Shown: piece after piece, positions 43,423-53,058 of the stretch
Numbering within the stretch: the first letter of the stretch is position 1
Layout: the number at the start of each line of letters is the position of its first letter
Assembly (NCBI RefSeq): GCF_000287675.1
Contig: NZ_ALJL01000015.1
Location: forward strand, 1 to 64,000
Direction: 5' to 3'
Length of the DNA stretch: 64,000 nt
Origin: Lachnoanaerobaculum sp. ICM7
GTDB taxonomy: Bacteria > Bacillota > Clostridia > Lachnospirales > Lachnospiraceae
Notes under the pieces: generated by a model
The model's input: only the letters and a program-made list of their open reading frames with translations
Told to the model about the DNA's origin: nothing
Database searches by the model: none
Translations under genes and position numbers: made by a program

Positions 43423-44202
43423 TTACTTTGTATATCCCATCTCCTTTTCAAAGGCGATTATCAAATTTCTGTTCTGTATCTCAATATCACTTAACATATT
43501 GTCGTTAAATTGTTTTGCAGGTATGGTGCCGTGATACCAGCTGCGGGAATTGAAATAGTTTTGCAATCCTGCATCATCAAACATTCTCCCGTGTTTTGCA
43601 TAGATTTCATTTCTTGCAAGACGACACTGCTCGGCACTAAATCCTGACAATTCGCTTTTATCAAGTACTCTTACGCTGCTGTCAGGCAAAATAAATTCAT
43701 TATTTATTGCGACTGTACTTGGCATTGTAGCAGGCTGTACGGTCTGTGCCTCTGTAGAAACGGGCTCTGTCTGTGCCTGTGTTGTTACATCCCCTTCTTC
43801 ACTCTCTTTTTCCTTGGCTCTTCTCTCCTTTTCCTTTTCTCTCTTTGACGACTTGCTTTTTTTATCAAGTACACTTTCCTGATTTGTACTGTCATCAATT
43901 GATATGCTGATAATTCCTGTCTGAACTAAAGCAAATAAAATCAAAAGAAGTGCAAGGATAATACCCGCTATTGTAATAAATACAATTTTAACACCTTTAT
44001 TTTTCTTGGTTTTTTTAGCCTTATTACCCTCCGTATTACTTTTACCCGAAACATTACCGTGAGGTAAAGTGGCTGCCGAACTTACCTTATCATCATCTTT
44101 TTTAAGATTTACTCCACCTTCATCCTTTTTTACAGGCTCACCGCAGTTTGTGCAGTAATTCATTCCGTCTCTGACTTGCTTTCCACATTTTGAACAAAAC
44201 AT
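43423..44202 (-). CDS. Zinc-ribbon membrane protein with extracellular YARHG domain
   Basis: The 259-residue protein begins with a zinc ribbon (MFCSKCGKQ...YCTNCG), has one membrane segment at about 74-97, a charged and Thr/Gln-rich linker, and a C-terminal YARHG domain (about 185-250) with ARNEIYAKHGRMFDDAGLQNYFNSRSWY. YARHG domains occur extracellularly, often near the wall; their ligand is unknown. ATG 44202 has GGGAG at seven bases, better than ATG 44208. Same architecture as the 12345-14108 protein: ribbon inside, variable domain outside. Confidence 0.88.
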   Translation of the reverse strand: MFCSKCGKQVRDGMNYCTNCGEPVKKDEGGVNLKKDDDKVSSAATLPHGNVSGKSNTEGNKAKKTKKNKGVKIVFITIAGIILALLLILFALVQTGIISISIDDSTNQESVLDKKSKSSKREKEKERRAKEKESEEGDVTTQAQTEPVSTEAQTVQPATMPSTVAINNEFILPDSSVRVLDKSELSGFSAEQCRLARNEIYAKHGRMFDDAGLQNYFNSRSWYHGTIPAKQFNDNMLSDIEIQNRNLIIAFEKEMGYTK

Positions 44203-44284
44203 GCTCATTCTCCCTTATCTTCTTTATATAATAATTTTACCATAAATTTTTCCTGAATACTATATAATCGACCTCTGTTCCTGA

Positions 44285-44313
44285 TTTACACTTAATATTT
44301 TAAGATGTATAAT
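44285..44313 (+). promoter_or_regulatory. Promoter of the VWA lipoprotein gene
   Basis: TTTACA (44285-44290), 17 bp, TATAAT (44308-44313), leaving a leader of about 20 bases. Confidence 0.75.
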
Positions 44314-44338
44314 ATTAATAATAAAGTAAGGAGTTTTA

Positions 44339-46189
44339 TTGAATATGAAAAAAGTCATAATTGCTGTTACTTTCTTGACTCTGTCGATTTCTTTGACTGC
44401 ATGCGGACTTGTTGACAAGGGCAGTCTGAAAAAGATAACTGAAGGTCAGGAGTTCAACGCATGGGAAATGGACCTGGTGGAAAAACTTGAATCTTACGGT
44501 CTGGAGGAGAATGAAAAAGAGAGGCTTCACAAGATTGATGCTGAATGTGATGATATCGGAGACAATGATTACAAGAATCAGCTTTTGATTGCAAAAAAGC
44601 TTGTCAAACTGACTTCACAAGTAGAATCCAGAATCGAGACTTCAGCTAAAGAACTTGTAGAAAAATTAGATAATGCCGATGTACCCTATGCTTCGGAAGA
44701 TGAAAAGAAAAAACTTGCAGAATACAGTGAAACCGTTTCTGAAATGCTGAAGAAACATGATTTTATCAATTACAAGGAGGTTTCAGAAAACTGGAGCAAA
44801 CTTGTAGAATACTCAAGTACAAAACTTACCGGTCTGGATGTAAATATAGTCCAATTTGACTACACCAATTATCCTACAGTCAGAATGTATGTGGATGTAA
44901 AGAACTCTTCGGGTGATGTTGTCACAAATCTCTCACCGAATATGTTCTATGTATCACAAAAAAGTGTTGCAAACGGTGACTTTCAATCTGTTACAATTAA
45001 AAATATTTCAATGCTTGACCAAAAGGATGCATTAAATATTGATATGGTTGCAGATACAAGTGCAAGTATGGAGGGAGAAAGACTGAGCAGTGCAAAAACT
45101 GTAATGTCCACCTTCCTTAATACGGTTCAGTTTAATGTAGGTGATAAGGTAAAGCTTACAGAGTTCAACTCATATATTGATAAAAGCGGTGTATTCACTT
45201 CCGATGTAAACGCGTTAAACCAAAAGATTTTTTCATATATCGCATCAGGACAAACTAAACTGTATGATACACTTATCTATGCCGTTCAGGATGTATCCGG
45301 AATACCCGGTGCAAAATGTGTCCTTGCTTTTACCGACGGCGAAGATGTCGGAAGCTACAATAGTGCAAGTGATGTTATAAATGTGGTATCGGCATATAAG
45401 ATTCCTGTTTACATAGTCAGAATAGGTGATAATTACAGTGCAAATGACAGTGATCTTATTCAGATTACTTCCGCTTCAGGTGGTGAATTTAAATACTTCA
45501 ACTCATTCGGTATGGATATGGGCAATTTCTACAGCAGCATCTACAAAGGTATGAAGCAGTACTATGAGATAGAATATGAAATGCCTGACGCAAATAATTA
45601 TACGGATAAGAGAGATATCAGTGTATATGTGAAGGGAGACGGAGTCGGAGGAAGTGCGGATATAGAAACAAACTCAGGAAATGACTTCTTCAACACCCTT
45701 CTCGGCAATTTCCTAAGAAGCTATATTGAAGATATGAATGCACACAGCTACAATCAGATGGCTTCAAAAATTGACGATACAGTAAGTCCTACAGATGAAA
45801 CAGGACTTAAATATCAGATGACTAAACAGGTTACGGGTGGCTTTGCCAATGTAGTAAGCGAAAGTCTTATGTCCTACAATGTAAGTTCTATAACTGTGGT
45901 GGATGAAAACACCATAAAACTTGCTACCAACGAAGATTATGATGTTATACTTGACAGAAAATACTCTTCATTTACAGGCGACAAGCTGACTCAAGTCAAT
46001 ACCGCTCTATATAAAAACTCATGGAGTGCAAATGCAGACAGTCAGATACGTATCTGGGAAAGAGTAAACCAAAAGCCTGAATATATTCTAAAAAAAGGCA
46101 GTGACGGTATATGGAGATTCTCACAATACTCTGTAGACCCGGGATCCAATGCAACCATTGCAATATATGATGCCATGGTTATTTACTAA
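44339..46189 (+). CDS. VWA-domain lipoprotein
   Basis: The 616-residue protein has a lipoprotein signal (VIIAVTFLTLSISLTAC) and an N-terminal helical part (to about 160), a strand-rich part, and a von Willebrand A domain from about 235 with a complete MIDAS: DTSASM (DxSxS), the Thr in SGQTKLYDT, and FTDGED. Such domains bind proteins through a metal. The last 180 residues look like a separate domain of unknown type. The start is TTG 44339 (AAGGAG with five-base spacing) or ATG 44345; both keep the signal. It is divergent from the amidase-YARHG operon. Confidence 0.88.
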   Translation: MNMKKVIIAVTFLTLSISLTACGLVDKGSLKKITEGQEFNAWEMDLVEKLESYGLEENEKERLHKIDAECDDIGDNDYKNQLLIAKKLVKLTSQVESRIETSAKELVEKLDNADVPYASEDEKKKLAEYSETVSEMLKKHDFINYKEVSENWSKLVEYSSTKLTGLDVNIVQFDYTNYPTVRMYVDVKNSSGDVVTNLSPNMFYVSQKSVANGDFQSVTIKNISMLDQKDALNIDMVADTSASMEGERLSSAKTVMSTFLNTVQFNVGDKVKLTEFNSYIDKSGVFTSDVNALNQKIFSYIASGQTKLYDTLIYAVQDVSGIPGAKCVLAFTDGEDVGSYNSASDVINVVSAYKIPVYIVRIGDNYSANDSDLIQITSASGGEFKYFNSFGMDMGNFYSSIYKGMKQYYEIEYEMPDANNYTDKRDISVYVKGDGVGGSADIETNSGNDFFNTLLGNFLRSYIEDMNAHSYNQMASKIDDTVSPTDETGLKYQMTKQVTGGFANVVSESLMSYNVSSITVVDENTIKLATNEDYDVILDRKYSSFTGDKLTQVNTALYKNSWSANADSQIRIWERVNQKPEYILKKGSDGIWRFSQYSVDPGSNATIAIYDAMVIY

Positions 46190-46193
46190 AATA

Positions 46194-46233
46194 AAAACTC
46201 CTCAGTCGGTTCACCTGCTGAGGAGTTTTATTT
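46194..46233. terminator. Bidirectional terminator
   Basis: AAAACTCCTCAG (46194-46205) pairs with CTGAGGAGTTTT (46218-46229), followed by ATTT on the plus side and TTTTATTT on the minus side. Confidence 0.9.
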
Positions 46234-46259
46234 GTAATAACTCTTATTTATGTTAATTT

Positions 46260-47390
46260 TTAAAATCCGAAACCTGAAGCTATAGCCTTGGCATCCGCAT
46301 CAACCCATTTATTTATCAAATCGGATTGCATTGCCTTTTTTCTGACTTCAGGCACCGAGTGAAAACCATGTTCCACTATCATTCCCGGCACCCCGGCTAC
46401 ATTTGCACCTCTAAGTACACCGTAATAGTCTCCACTTTCTCCCATTCTATAGTATACACTGCCATTAATTGTAATACTGTCATTTTTAGCAACAGTCCAC
46501 TCACTTAAGGAACCTTTCTTAACGGAATCAAATTCCTTACTCTTTGCAAGTCCTTCATTAAAGTTTACAACAGATAAATTCTCACCTATCTTATTGGCAA
46601 TATTTATACATATCTCATTCTCTTTTGCAAGAGAATTTAATATTATAAGCGGCTTATTAATTGTAACAGGCTGTGAATTTGTAGGATATCCGTTTGCATG
46701 TGAATTGTTTGAATTAGTATGCAATGATATAAACAAATCCGAACCGCTTCTTCCCGCCATTTCTCCTCTAAGTGAAATATGACCGCCATCGAGATTTTTA
46801 TCTGTAAATCCGTCAATAGTAATACTTTCCGTTGTTCTTGTGAGAACAGAAGATATACCGTAGTTTTTCTTTAAACTGTCTCTTAAGGCCAATCCAAGCT
46901 TTAATACCGCCATAGATTCAGAGTAGCCGTAACCGTCCTCTCCTTCTATCGCATTCTTTGTCTGAAAATGTCCCGGATCAATACATATAAGGACATTACT
47001 TGCAAATATTGATTTACCCTTTACCTGCTTTCCGTTTTTTAAATATGCGTCCACTCTGTACTCATATTTTACATATCCGTTTGTACTTATTTTATCGGTA
47101 TAAGAAATATTTCCTGTTTTATTTACATCCTTGGATGAAATTCTCTTTATCTCTTTGAAGTCCTTTGAAGATGCATCCTTTCTAAGTATTACATATCTTC
47201 CGACTTCATTTATACCGTTGCCTGAAAAAAACAGATTAATCTCATTTTTTGACTTTCTTTCAAAATCAATACTGTCAAGAGCCGTCTTTACACTTGTCTC
47301 TGAAGCAAATGTAATCCTTCCGACAGAAACAAAAGCAAATACACAGGCAATCAGAGTAAATATAATCTTTTTCCCTGTAAATCTACTCAT
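46260..47390 (-). CDS. N-acetylmuramoyl-L-alanine amidase with N-terminal fibronectin-like domain
   Basis: A second Amidase_3 enzyme, 376 residues: export signal (FTLIACVFAFVSVGRITFA), a domain at about 35-125 with fibronectin-like strands, then the catalytic domain: ICIDPGHFQTKN, GYGYSESMAVLKLGLALRDSL, LFISLHTNSNN and GMIVEHGFHS. Zinc His and catalytic Glu positions are conserved, with Glu in IVEHGF. It follows metQ by three bases, so it may share its message despite the different pathway. Confidence 0.88.
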   Translation of the reverse strand: MSRFTGKKIIFTLIACVFAFVSVGRITFASETSVKTALDSIDFERKSKNEINLFFSGNGINEVGRYVILRKDASSKDFKEIKRISSKDVNKTGNISYTDKISTNGYVKYEYRVDAYLKNGKQVKGKSIFASNVLICIDPGHFQTKNAIEGEDGYGYSESMAVLKLGLALRDSLKKNYGISSVLTRTTESITIDGFTDKNLDGGHISLRGEMAGRSGSDLFISLHTNSNNSHANGYPTNSQPVTINKPLIILNSLAKENEICINIANKIGENLSVVNFNEGLAKSKEFDSVKKGSLSEWTVAKNDSITINGSVYYRMGESGDYYGVLRGANVAGVPGMIVEHGFHSVPEVRKKAMQSDLINKWVDADAKAIASGFGF

Positions 47391-47393
47391 AGA

Positions 47394-48269
47394 TTAGAAC
47401 ATCGGTACAACAGCACCATTGTACTTACTTTCGATAAATTTCTTTACAGTATCGCTTTCAAGAGCCTTTATAAGTGCAAGAATTGCATCGGATTTCTCAT
47501 CACCCTCTCTTACAGCTATAATATTTGCATATGTAGTAGCCGCAAGTGACTTGGAATCCTCTATAGCGAGTGCATCGCTTACCTTTAATCCGGCCTCGAT
47601 TGCATAGTTTCCGTTTACAACGGCAACATCAACATCTTTAAGTGTTCTTGCAACCTGTGCAGCCTCAATTTCCTGAATATCAAGATTCTTAGGATTTTCT
47701 ACTATATCCTGCTTTGTAGCATTGATTCCTGCACCATCTTTTAACTTTATAAGTCCGTTTGCCTCAAGTAAGAGCAATGCTCTTGCCTCATTTGTAGCAT
47801 CATTCGGCACTGAAATCTTTGCACCGTCTGCAAGAGCATCAAGTGATGCAGTCTTTCCGGCATAGATACCGAAAGGCTCATAATGGATTGCACCTGCTGA
47901 AACAAGAGTTGTATTATGCTCTTTATTAAAGTTCTCAAGATATGGATAATGCTGGAAGTAGTTTGCATCCAATTCCTTTGTATCAAGAGCCACATTCGGC
48001 TGAATATAATCATTATACTCAACTATCTTTAAATCATAGCCTTCTTTGTTCAGCTCTGCTCTTGCAGCCTCTAAAATTTCAGCATGTGGTGCAGGAGTTG
48101 CTCCTACAGTGATTGTCTTTAAATCTTTTGAAACTGCACTTGTTTCTGCCGACTCGCTGACAGACTCACTTGCGCTTTCACTTGTATTTGTATCTGCAGC
48201 CTTCTTTCCACATCCTGCAAGTGCAAGAAGTGATACCAAACCTAATGCTAATAATATTCTTTTCTTCAT
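47394..48269 (-). CDS. metQ: Methionine ABC transporter substrate-binding lipoprotein
   Basis: MetQ catches methionine outside the membrane for MetNI. The 291-residue protein has lipobox LAGC after MKKRILLALGLVSLLA, then TITVGATPAPHAEILEAARAELNKEGYDLKIVEYNDYIQPNVALDTKELDANYFQHYPYL, the NlpA/MetQ signature. It has its own promoter in the gap after metI, so it may be made in excess of the permease. Confidence 0.95.
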   Translation of the reverse strand: MKKRILLALGLVSLLALAGCGKKAADTNTSESASESVSESAETSAVSKDLKTITVGATPAPHAEILEAARAELNKEGYDLKIVEYNDYIQPNVALDTKELDANYFQHYPYLENFNKEHNTTLVSAGAIHYEPFGIYAGKTASLDALADGAKISVPNDATNEARALLLLEANGLIKLKDGAGINATKQDIVENPKNLDIQEIEAAQVARTLKDVDVAVVNGNYAIEAGLKVSDALAIEDSKSLAATTYANIIAVREGDEKSDAILALIKALESDTVKKFIESKYNGAVVPMF

Positions 48270-48299
48270 TTATTATTCCTCCTTAAATTTCATATACAA

Positions 48300-48328
48300 T
48301 TTATAGACCATACAATATATTATGTCAA
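48300..48328 (-). promoter_or_regulatory. Internal metQ promoter
   Basis: On the minus strand TTGACA (48323-48328), 17 bp, TATAAA (48300-48305), in the 106-bp gap between metI and metQ. Confidence 0.75.
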
Positions 48329-48375
48329 TGATTTAGCTCTCATATCTTTATAGTCTTTTTTTATAACCTGTTATA

Positions 48376-49023
48376 TTACCTTATTCTCTTATCGGAGCTC
48401 TTTGAACTTCTCATAAAAATCTCCTGTATTATTTGAACCAAAATTACAAGGATTGCTACGGTAATAAACATTATATCTGTCTGATATCTGTAATATCCGT
48501 AGTTTATGGCGATTGTTCCAAGACCTCCGCCACCTGTAAATCCTGCCATTGCCGAATACCCGAGTATTGTTGTAACTGATATTGCAGCACCTACAAGAAG
48601 AGACGGCTTTGACTCCGGTAAAAGCACTTTAAATATTATTTGTGCATTACTTGCACCCATTGACTTTGCCGCCTCTATTACACCTGCGTCCACCTCTTTT
48701 AGTGAAGACTCAACCATTCTGGCGATATAAGGTGCTGCCGCTATAACAAGTGGAGGTATAACTGCAACAGGCCCTATTGATGTTCCCACTATAATTCTTG
48801 TAAGAGGTATTACCATAATAAGCAAAATCATAAAAGGAACCGATCTTATCAGATTTATAATCATTCCCAAAACTCCGTTAAGCTTCGGCATGGGCTTTAT
48901 ACCTGTATTATCTGTAACAACCAAAATAACCCCGAGCGGAATACCTATAAGGTATGAGAAGAATGATGAAGCAACAGTCATTAATAAAGTCTCAAACAGA
49001 CCTTTTAAAATCATTGATGTCAT
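48376..49023 (-). CDS. metI: Methionine ABC transporter permease
   Basis: The 215-residue protein has about five membrane segments and the permease coupling loop ESSLKEVDAGVIEAAKSMGASNAQIIFKVLLPESKPSL (EAA motif). It belongs to the MetI family; with MetN and MetQ it imports methionine. It starts one base after metN ends. Confidence 0.94.
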   Translation of the reverse strand: MTSMILKGLFETLLMTVASSFFSYLIGIPLGVILVVTDNTGIKPMPKLNGVLGMIINLIRSVPFMILLIMVIPLTRIIVGTSIGPVAVIPPLVIAAAPYIARMVESSLKEVDAGVIEAAKSMGASNAQIIFKVLLPESKPSLLVGAAISVTTILGYSAMAGFTGGGGLGTIAINYGYYRYQTDIMFITVAILVILVQIIQEIFMRSSKSSDKRIR

Positions 49024-49024
49024 A

Positions 49025-50047
49025 TTAATCTATCAGCTCCTTTCCTTCGGTTAATTCCACCTCATGGTATACCACACCTATACTGTCAAGATATCTTTTT
49101 GCCTTTGCGGCTTCTTCTTCACCTGAAATCTGAACTATCATATGTCCCACAGCCGAACCGCCTATATCTTTAGTCTGAGCATAAAGAATATTTACGGGAA
49201 TTCCACAGGATAAAATCATATTTGAGAGTACAGGCTCAAAAGAGCTTCTGCCGTCAAATTCTATTCGAAGTTTAACTCCCGATACAATTTCTTTATTCGG
49301 CAATACATCACCGAGTATAAGTTTCTTACCGATATCAGACTGCGGATTGGCAAAGATGTCCTCAACTCTGCCCATCTCGGCAATACGGCTGTTTTCAATA
49401 ATTGCAACTCTGTCGCATATACTCTCAATAACTTTCATCTCATGAGTTATTACTATCACCGTAATTCCCATATTTTTATTTATATCTTTTATAAGATCAA
49501 GTATCTGCTTTGTGGTCTTAGGATCAAGTGCCGATGTAGCCTCATCACATAATAAGAGCTTCGGATTGGTGGCAATCGCTCTTGCTATAGCCACTCTTTG
49601 TTTTTGTCCTCCCGAAAGCTGCGCAGGATATGCCTTTTCTCTGTCCGAGAGTCCCACCAGCTTAAGTAACTCTTTTGCTCTTTTTACAGCCGCAGCCCTT
49701 GGAACACCGCTTATTTCTAAAGGAAAGCACACATTATTCAGTATATTTCTTTGTGAAAGCAAGTTGAACTGCTGAAATATCATTCCCATATTCCTTCTGA
49801 TATTTCTTATACCCGGCTCACCCATTTGCTTTAAAGGCTTGCCTTCAAAATACACATCTCCTTCAGTAGGTACCTCCAGATAATTGATACATCTGACCAA
49901 AGTAGACTTACCTGCTCCCGATAAACCTATTATTCCGAATATTTCTCCTCTGTTTATATCCAGATTTATATCATCCAAGGCCTTTACATCTCCGTTCTTT
50001 GTATGAAAGACTTTGCCCATGGACTTTAAGCTTACAATAGAATCCAT
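49025..50047 (-). CDS. metN: Methionine ABC transporter ATPase
   Basis: The 340-residue ATPase has Walker A GLSGAGKST, the Q-loop FQQFNLLSQRN, signature LSGGQKQRVAIARA, Walker B LLLCDEATSALD and H-loop VITHEM. The C-terminal 80 residues form a NIL domain (KLRIEFDGRS to the end), which binds methionine and inhibits uptake when the cell has enough. It follows pepV by eight bases. Confidence 0.96.
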   Translation of the reverse strand: MDSIVSLKSMGKVFHTKNGDVKALDDINLDINRGEIFGIIGLSGAGKSTLVRCINYLEVPTEGDVYFEGKPLKQMGEPGIRNIRRNMGMIFQQFNLLSQRNILNNVCFPLEISGVPRAAAVKRAKELLKLVGLSDREKAYPAQLSGGQKQRVAIARAIATNPKLLLCDEATSALDPKTTKQILDLIKDINKNMGITVIVITHEMKVIESICDRVAIIENSRIAEMGRVEDIFANPQSDIGKKLILGDVLPNKEIVSGVKLRIEFDGRSSFEPVLSNMILSCGIPVNILYAQTKDIGGSAVGHMIVQISGEEEAAKAKRYLDSIGVVYHEVELTEGKELID

Positions 50048-50055
50048 ACTCCCCC

Positions 50056-51459
50056 TTAATTACACAACTCCACTATGGACTGTGCAAATATTTTTGCTGA
50101 AGCAATAAGCTCATCTATTACAACAAACTCGTCAGCTCCATGCATTTTTGTATCTGTACCCGGGAAAACCGCACCGAATGCTACACCGTTTTCAATATTG
50201 TGTACATAAGTACCGCCTCCCATGGCAATGCATTCGCCTTTAAGACCTGTATAGTCCTCATATATTGATATCAATGTCTTTACAAAAGGTGAATTTCCAT
50301 CCACCTCATGTGGTGCCAGAACCGAATCATTTAAAAACTCCACGTCTATGCCTGTGAATTTTTCCCTGACGGTTTTTAATATCTTATCTCCGTCACCGCT
50401 TACAGGAATTCTGCTGTCAAAGAATCCGTGCATTATATTATTCTTTAAAGTGAGCATTGAAAAAGCAAGTGTAAGTGCACCGCTTTTCTCATCCTCTACG
50501 GCAATGCCCATTGCCTCACCCTTTGTATCTCCATGCGGCATAAGAGCATACAATTTCTTTATAGTCTCTATCTTCTTTGAAGGTGAAAAATCAAGTCTGC
50601 AAAGTAATTCCAAAAGTCCTGTAATGGCATTATTTCCGTTCTCAGGAGTTGATGCATGTGCATTTGCACCAAGTGCCGTAATCTCAAAAACCGGCACAAG
50701 ATCGTACTTAAACTGTATACCTGTTTCCTTAGTCACTTCCTTGGCTTTTGCTTCAACTTCTTCTATATCAAATCCCTCTATGACCGCCTTTGCCTTTGGA
50801 GGTACTACATTTACCTTTGTACCTGCTTCAATACTTACAAGTCTCTTTTCACCGGCATCCTCAAGAGCGGCTGAAAACTCACCCTGCAGCTGTCCCTTTT
50901 CAATATTTACCACCGGAAATTCTCCGTCAGGTGAAAATGTCATAGGAGCTTCTTTTTCCTTGGTATAGTAATACTTTATACAGCTGCTTCCGCACTCCTC
51001 ATCCGTACCCAAAACAAGTCTTGTATTCTTTTTTACAGGTATGTTCAAATCCTTAACCGCACGAAGAGCAAAAAGCGCAGCAACCGCAGGTCCCTTATCA
51101 TCAGAAGTTCCTCTTCCGTAGATCTTTCCGTCTATTTCCTTAGGTTCAAAAGGGGCTGTAACGCTCCATCCTTCTCCCTCAGGTACTACATCCAAATGAG
51201 CAAGTATATCAAGCCCTTTTTCTTTGTTGTTAAGATCTATCGCACCCGCATAATTATCATAGTTTGTTATGTCAAAACCGTATTTTTCTGCAATGCTGAG
51301 TGCCATGGTAAGTGCTCTTTTGGGACCTTCACCAAAAGGTGCACCCTCCACATACTCGCCTCTTGTACTGTTTATAGAGCAGAGCTTAATGATATCGGCT
51401 ACCATCTCGTCTCTGTGCTCATCTATATATTTTTCTATTTCCTGTCTGTATTTTCTCAT
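50056..51459 (-). CDS. Sapep/PepV-family dipeptidase (M20)
   Basis: A metal-dependent dipeptidase of family M20, 467 residues. Metal ligands and catalytic residues: LAHLDVVPEGEGW, GRGTSDDKGP, GTDEECGSS, MTFSPDGEFPV and, near the end, AMGGGTYVHNIENG. PepV-like enzymes cleave dipeptides in the cytoplasm. Standing upstream of metNIQ, it may help supply amino acids from peptides; this is inference. It starts 12 bases after prfC. Confidence 0.9.
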   Translation of the reverse strand: MRKYRQEIEKYIDEHRDEMVADIIKLCSINSTRGEYVEGAPFGEGPKRALTMALSIAEKYGFDITNYDNYAGAIDLNNKEKGLDILAHLDVVPEGEGWSVTAPFEPKEIDGKIYGRGTSDDKGPAVAALFALRAVKDLNIPVKKNTRLVLGTDEECGSSCIKYYYTKEKEAPMTFSPDGEFPVVNIEKGQLQGEFSAALEDAGEKRLVSIEAGTKVNVVPPKAKAVIEGFDIEEVEAKAKEVTKETGIQFKYDLVPVFEITALGANAHASTPENGNNAITGLLELLCRLDFSPSKKIETIKKLYALMPHGDTKGEAMGIAVEDEKSGALTLAFSMLTLKNNIMHGFFDSRIPVSGDGDKILKTVREKFTGIDVEFLNDSVLAPHEVDGNSPFVKTLISIYEDYTGLKGECIAMGGGTYVHNIENGVAFGAVFPGTDTKMHGADEFVVIDELIASAKIFAQSIVELCN

Positions 51460-51471
51460 AATGTTCCTTTC

Positions 51472-53058
51472 TTAGTTCTTTCCGAACTCACTTAAAACCA
51501 ATCCTTCATTTCTTTCCTCAACCATTCTCACACTCCAAGGGTGTGTAAAAATAAGAAGCGGGCGGTCTTTAAGATCTTTAATCTTTTTCATATCACTTGT
51601 TCCCTGTATCTTATCTATATCTACAGTAGATGTTTCATCTATCCACCTTATATGCTCGTAAGGCAGCTTATCAAGTTTTACATCTACATTATATTCATTC
51701 TTCAGTCTGTATAATAATACTTCAAACTGGAGCACACCTACAACTCCCACTATTATCTCTTCCATTCCGGTATTATACTCCTGGAAAATCTGGATTGCAC
51801 CCTCCTGAGCTATCTGATACACCCCCTTTAGGAATTGCTTTCTCTTCATGGTGTCCACCTGACGTACTCTGGCAAAATGCTCAGGTGCAAAAGTAGGTAT
51901 ACCTTCAAACTCAATATCATTTACCGTGGCAAGTGTATCACCTATACCGAATATACCCGGATCAAACACTCCGATAATATCTCCGGCATATGCCTTTTCA
52001 ACTATCTTTCTCTCATCCGCCATCATTTGTGTTGACTGATTGAGCTTTATCTTTCTGTTTCCCTGTACATGGAAAACATCCATACCTGCATCATACTCGC
52101 CTGAACATATTCTCATAAATGCGATTCTGTCTCTGTGGGCTTTATTCATATTTGCCTGAATCTTAAATACAAAGGCGGAGAAGAACTCATCCTTCATAGG
52201 ATCTACCACTCCGTCATGAGTTTTTCTCTTAAGAGGTGATGTGGTCATTTTGAGGAAATGTTCAAGGAAGGTCTGCACTCCGAAGTTTGTAAGAGCCGAG
52301 CCGAAAAATACAGGACTCAGTTCACCCGCAGACACTCTCTCCATATCAAGGTCATCACTTGCACCGTCTAAAAGCTCTATATCTCCTCTTAATATATCAG
52401 CATAGTCAAATCCGATATAATCATCCAGCTTACTGTCCTCAAGATCGATAACTTGAGTATCAACTTCCTTCATTCCGGCATGATTTGCAGTAAACTTATT
52501 TATAAGCTTCGTCTGTCTGTCATATACACCCTTAAAATTCTTTCCCGATCCGATAGGCCAGTTTACAGGACATGTTCTTATGCCGAGCACATTTTCTATC
52601 TCATCCAAGAGCTCAAAAGGATCTCTCGCCTCTCTGTCAAGCTTGTTTACAAATGTAAATATAGGTATCTTTCTCATTACACAGACCTTAAAAAGTTTTA
52701 TAGTCTGTGCCTCAACACCCTTACTTGCATCTATTACCATGACTGCAGAATCTGCCGCCATCAAAGTTCTGTATGTATCCTCTGAGAAGTCCTGATGTCC
52801 CGGTGTATCCAAAATGTTTATACAAAATCCGTCATAGTTAAACTGCATAACAGATGAGGTTACAGAGATACCTCTCTCCTTTTCTATCTCCATCCAATCA
52901 CTTACCGCATATTTGGCAGTCTTTTTTCCCTTTACACTTCCTGCCAAGTTAATAGCACCTCCATAGAGCAAAAACTTCTCGGTCAATGTTGTTTTTCCGG
53001 CATCCGGGTGTGATATTATGGCAAATGTTCTTCTCTTACTTATCTCTCCAAAGTTCAC
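51472..53058 (-). CDS. prfC: Peptide chain release factor 3
   Basis: GTPase that recycles RF1 and RF2 after termination. The 528-residue protein has SHPDAGKTTLTEKFL (G1), KGKKTAKYAVSDWMEIEKERGISVTSSV (switch), DTPGHQDFSEDTYR (G3), NKLDREARDP (G4), then domains II and III (FFGSALTNFGVQTFLEHFL; EEIIVGVVGVLQFEVLLYRLKNEY). The switch I pattern separates it from EF-G. Its start codon follows the coaBC stop directly. Confidence 0.96.
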   Translation of the reverse strand: MNFGEISKRRTFAIISHPDAGKTTLTEKFLLYGGAINLAGSVKGKKTAKYAVSDWMEIEKERGISVTSSVMQFNYDGFCINILDTPGHQDFSEDTYRTLMAADSAVMVIDASKGVEAQTIKLFKVCVMRKIPIFTFVNKLDREARDPFELLDEIENVLGIRTCPVNWPIGSGKNFKGVYDRQTKLINKFTANHAGMKEVDTQVIDLEDSKLDDYIGFDYADILRGDIELLDGASDDLDMERVSAGELSPVFFGSALTNFGVQTFLEHFLKMTTSPLKRKTHDGVVDPMKDEFFSAFVFKIQANMNKAHRDRIAFMRICSGEYDAGMDVFHVQGNRKIKLNQSTQMMADERKIVEKAYAGDIIGVFDPGIFGIGDTLATVNDIEFEGIPTFAPEHFARVRQVDTMKRKQFLKGVYQIAQEGAIQIFQEYNTGMEEIIVGVVGVLQFEVLLYRLKNEYNVDVKLDKLPYEHIRWIDETSTVDIDKIQGTSDMKKIKDLKDRPLLIFTHPWSVRMVEERNEGLVLSEFGKN

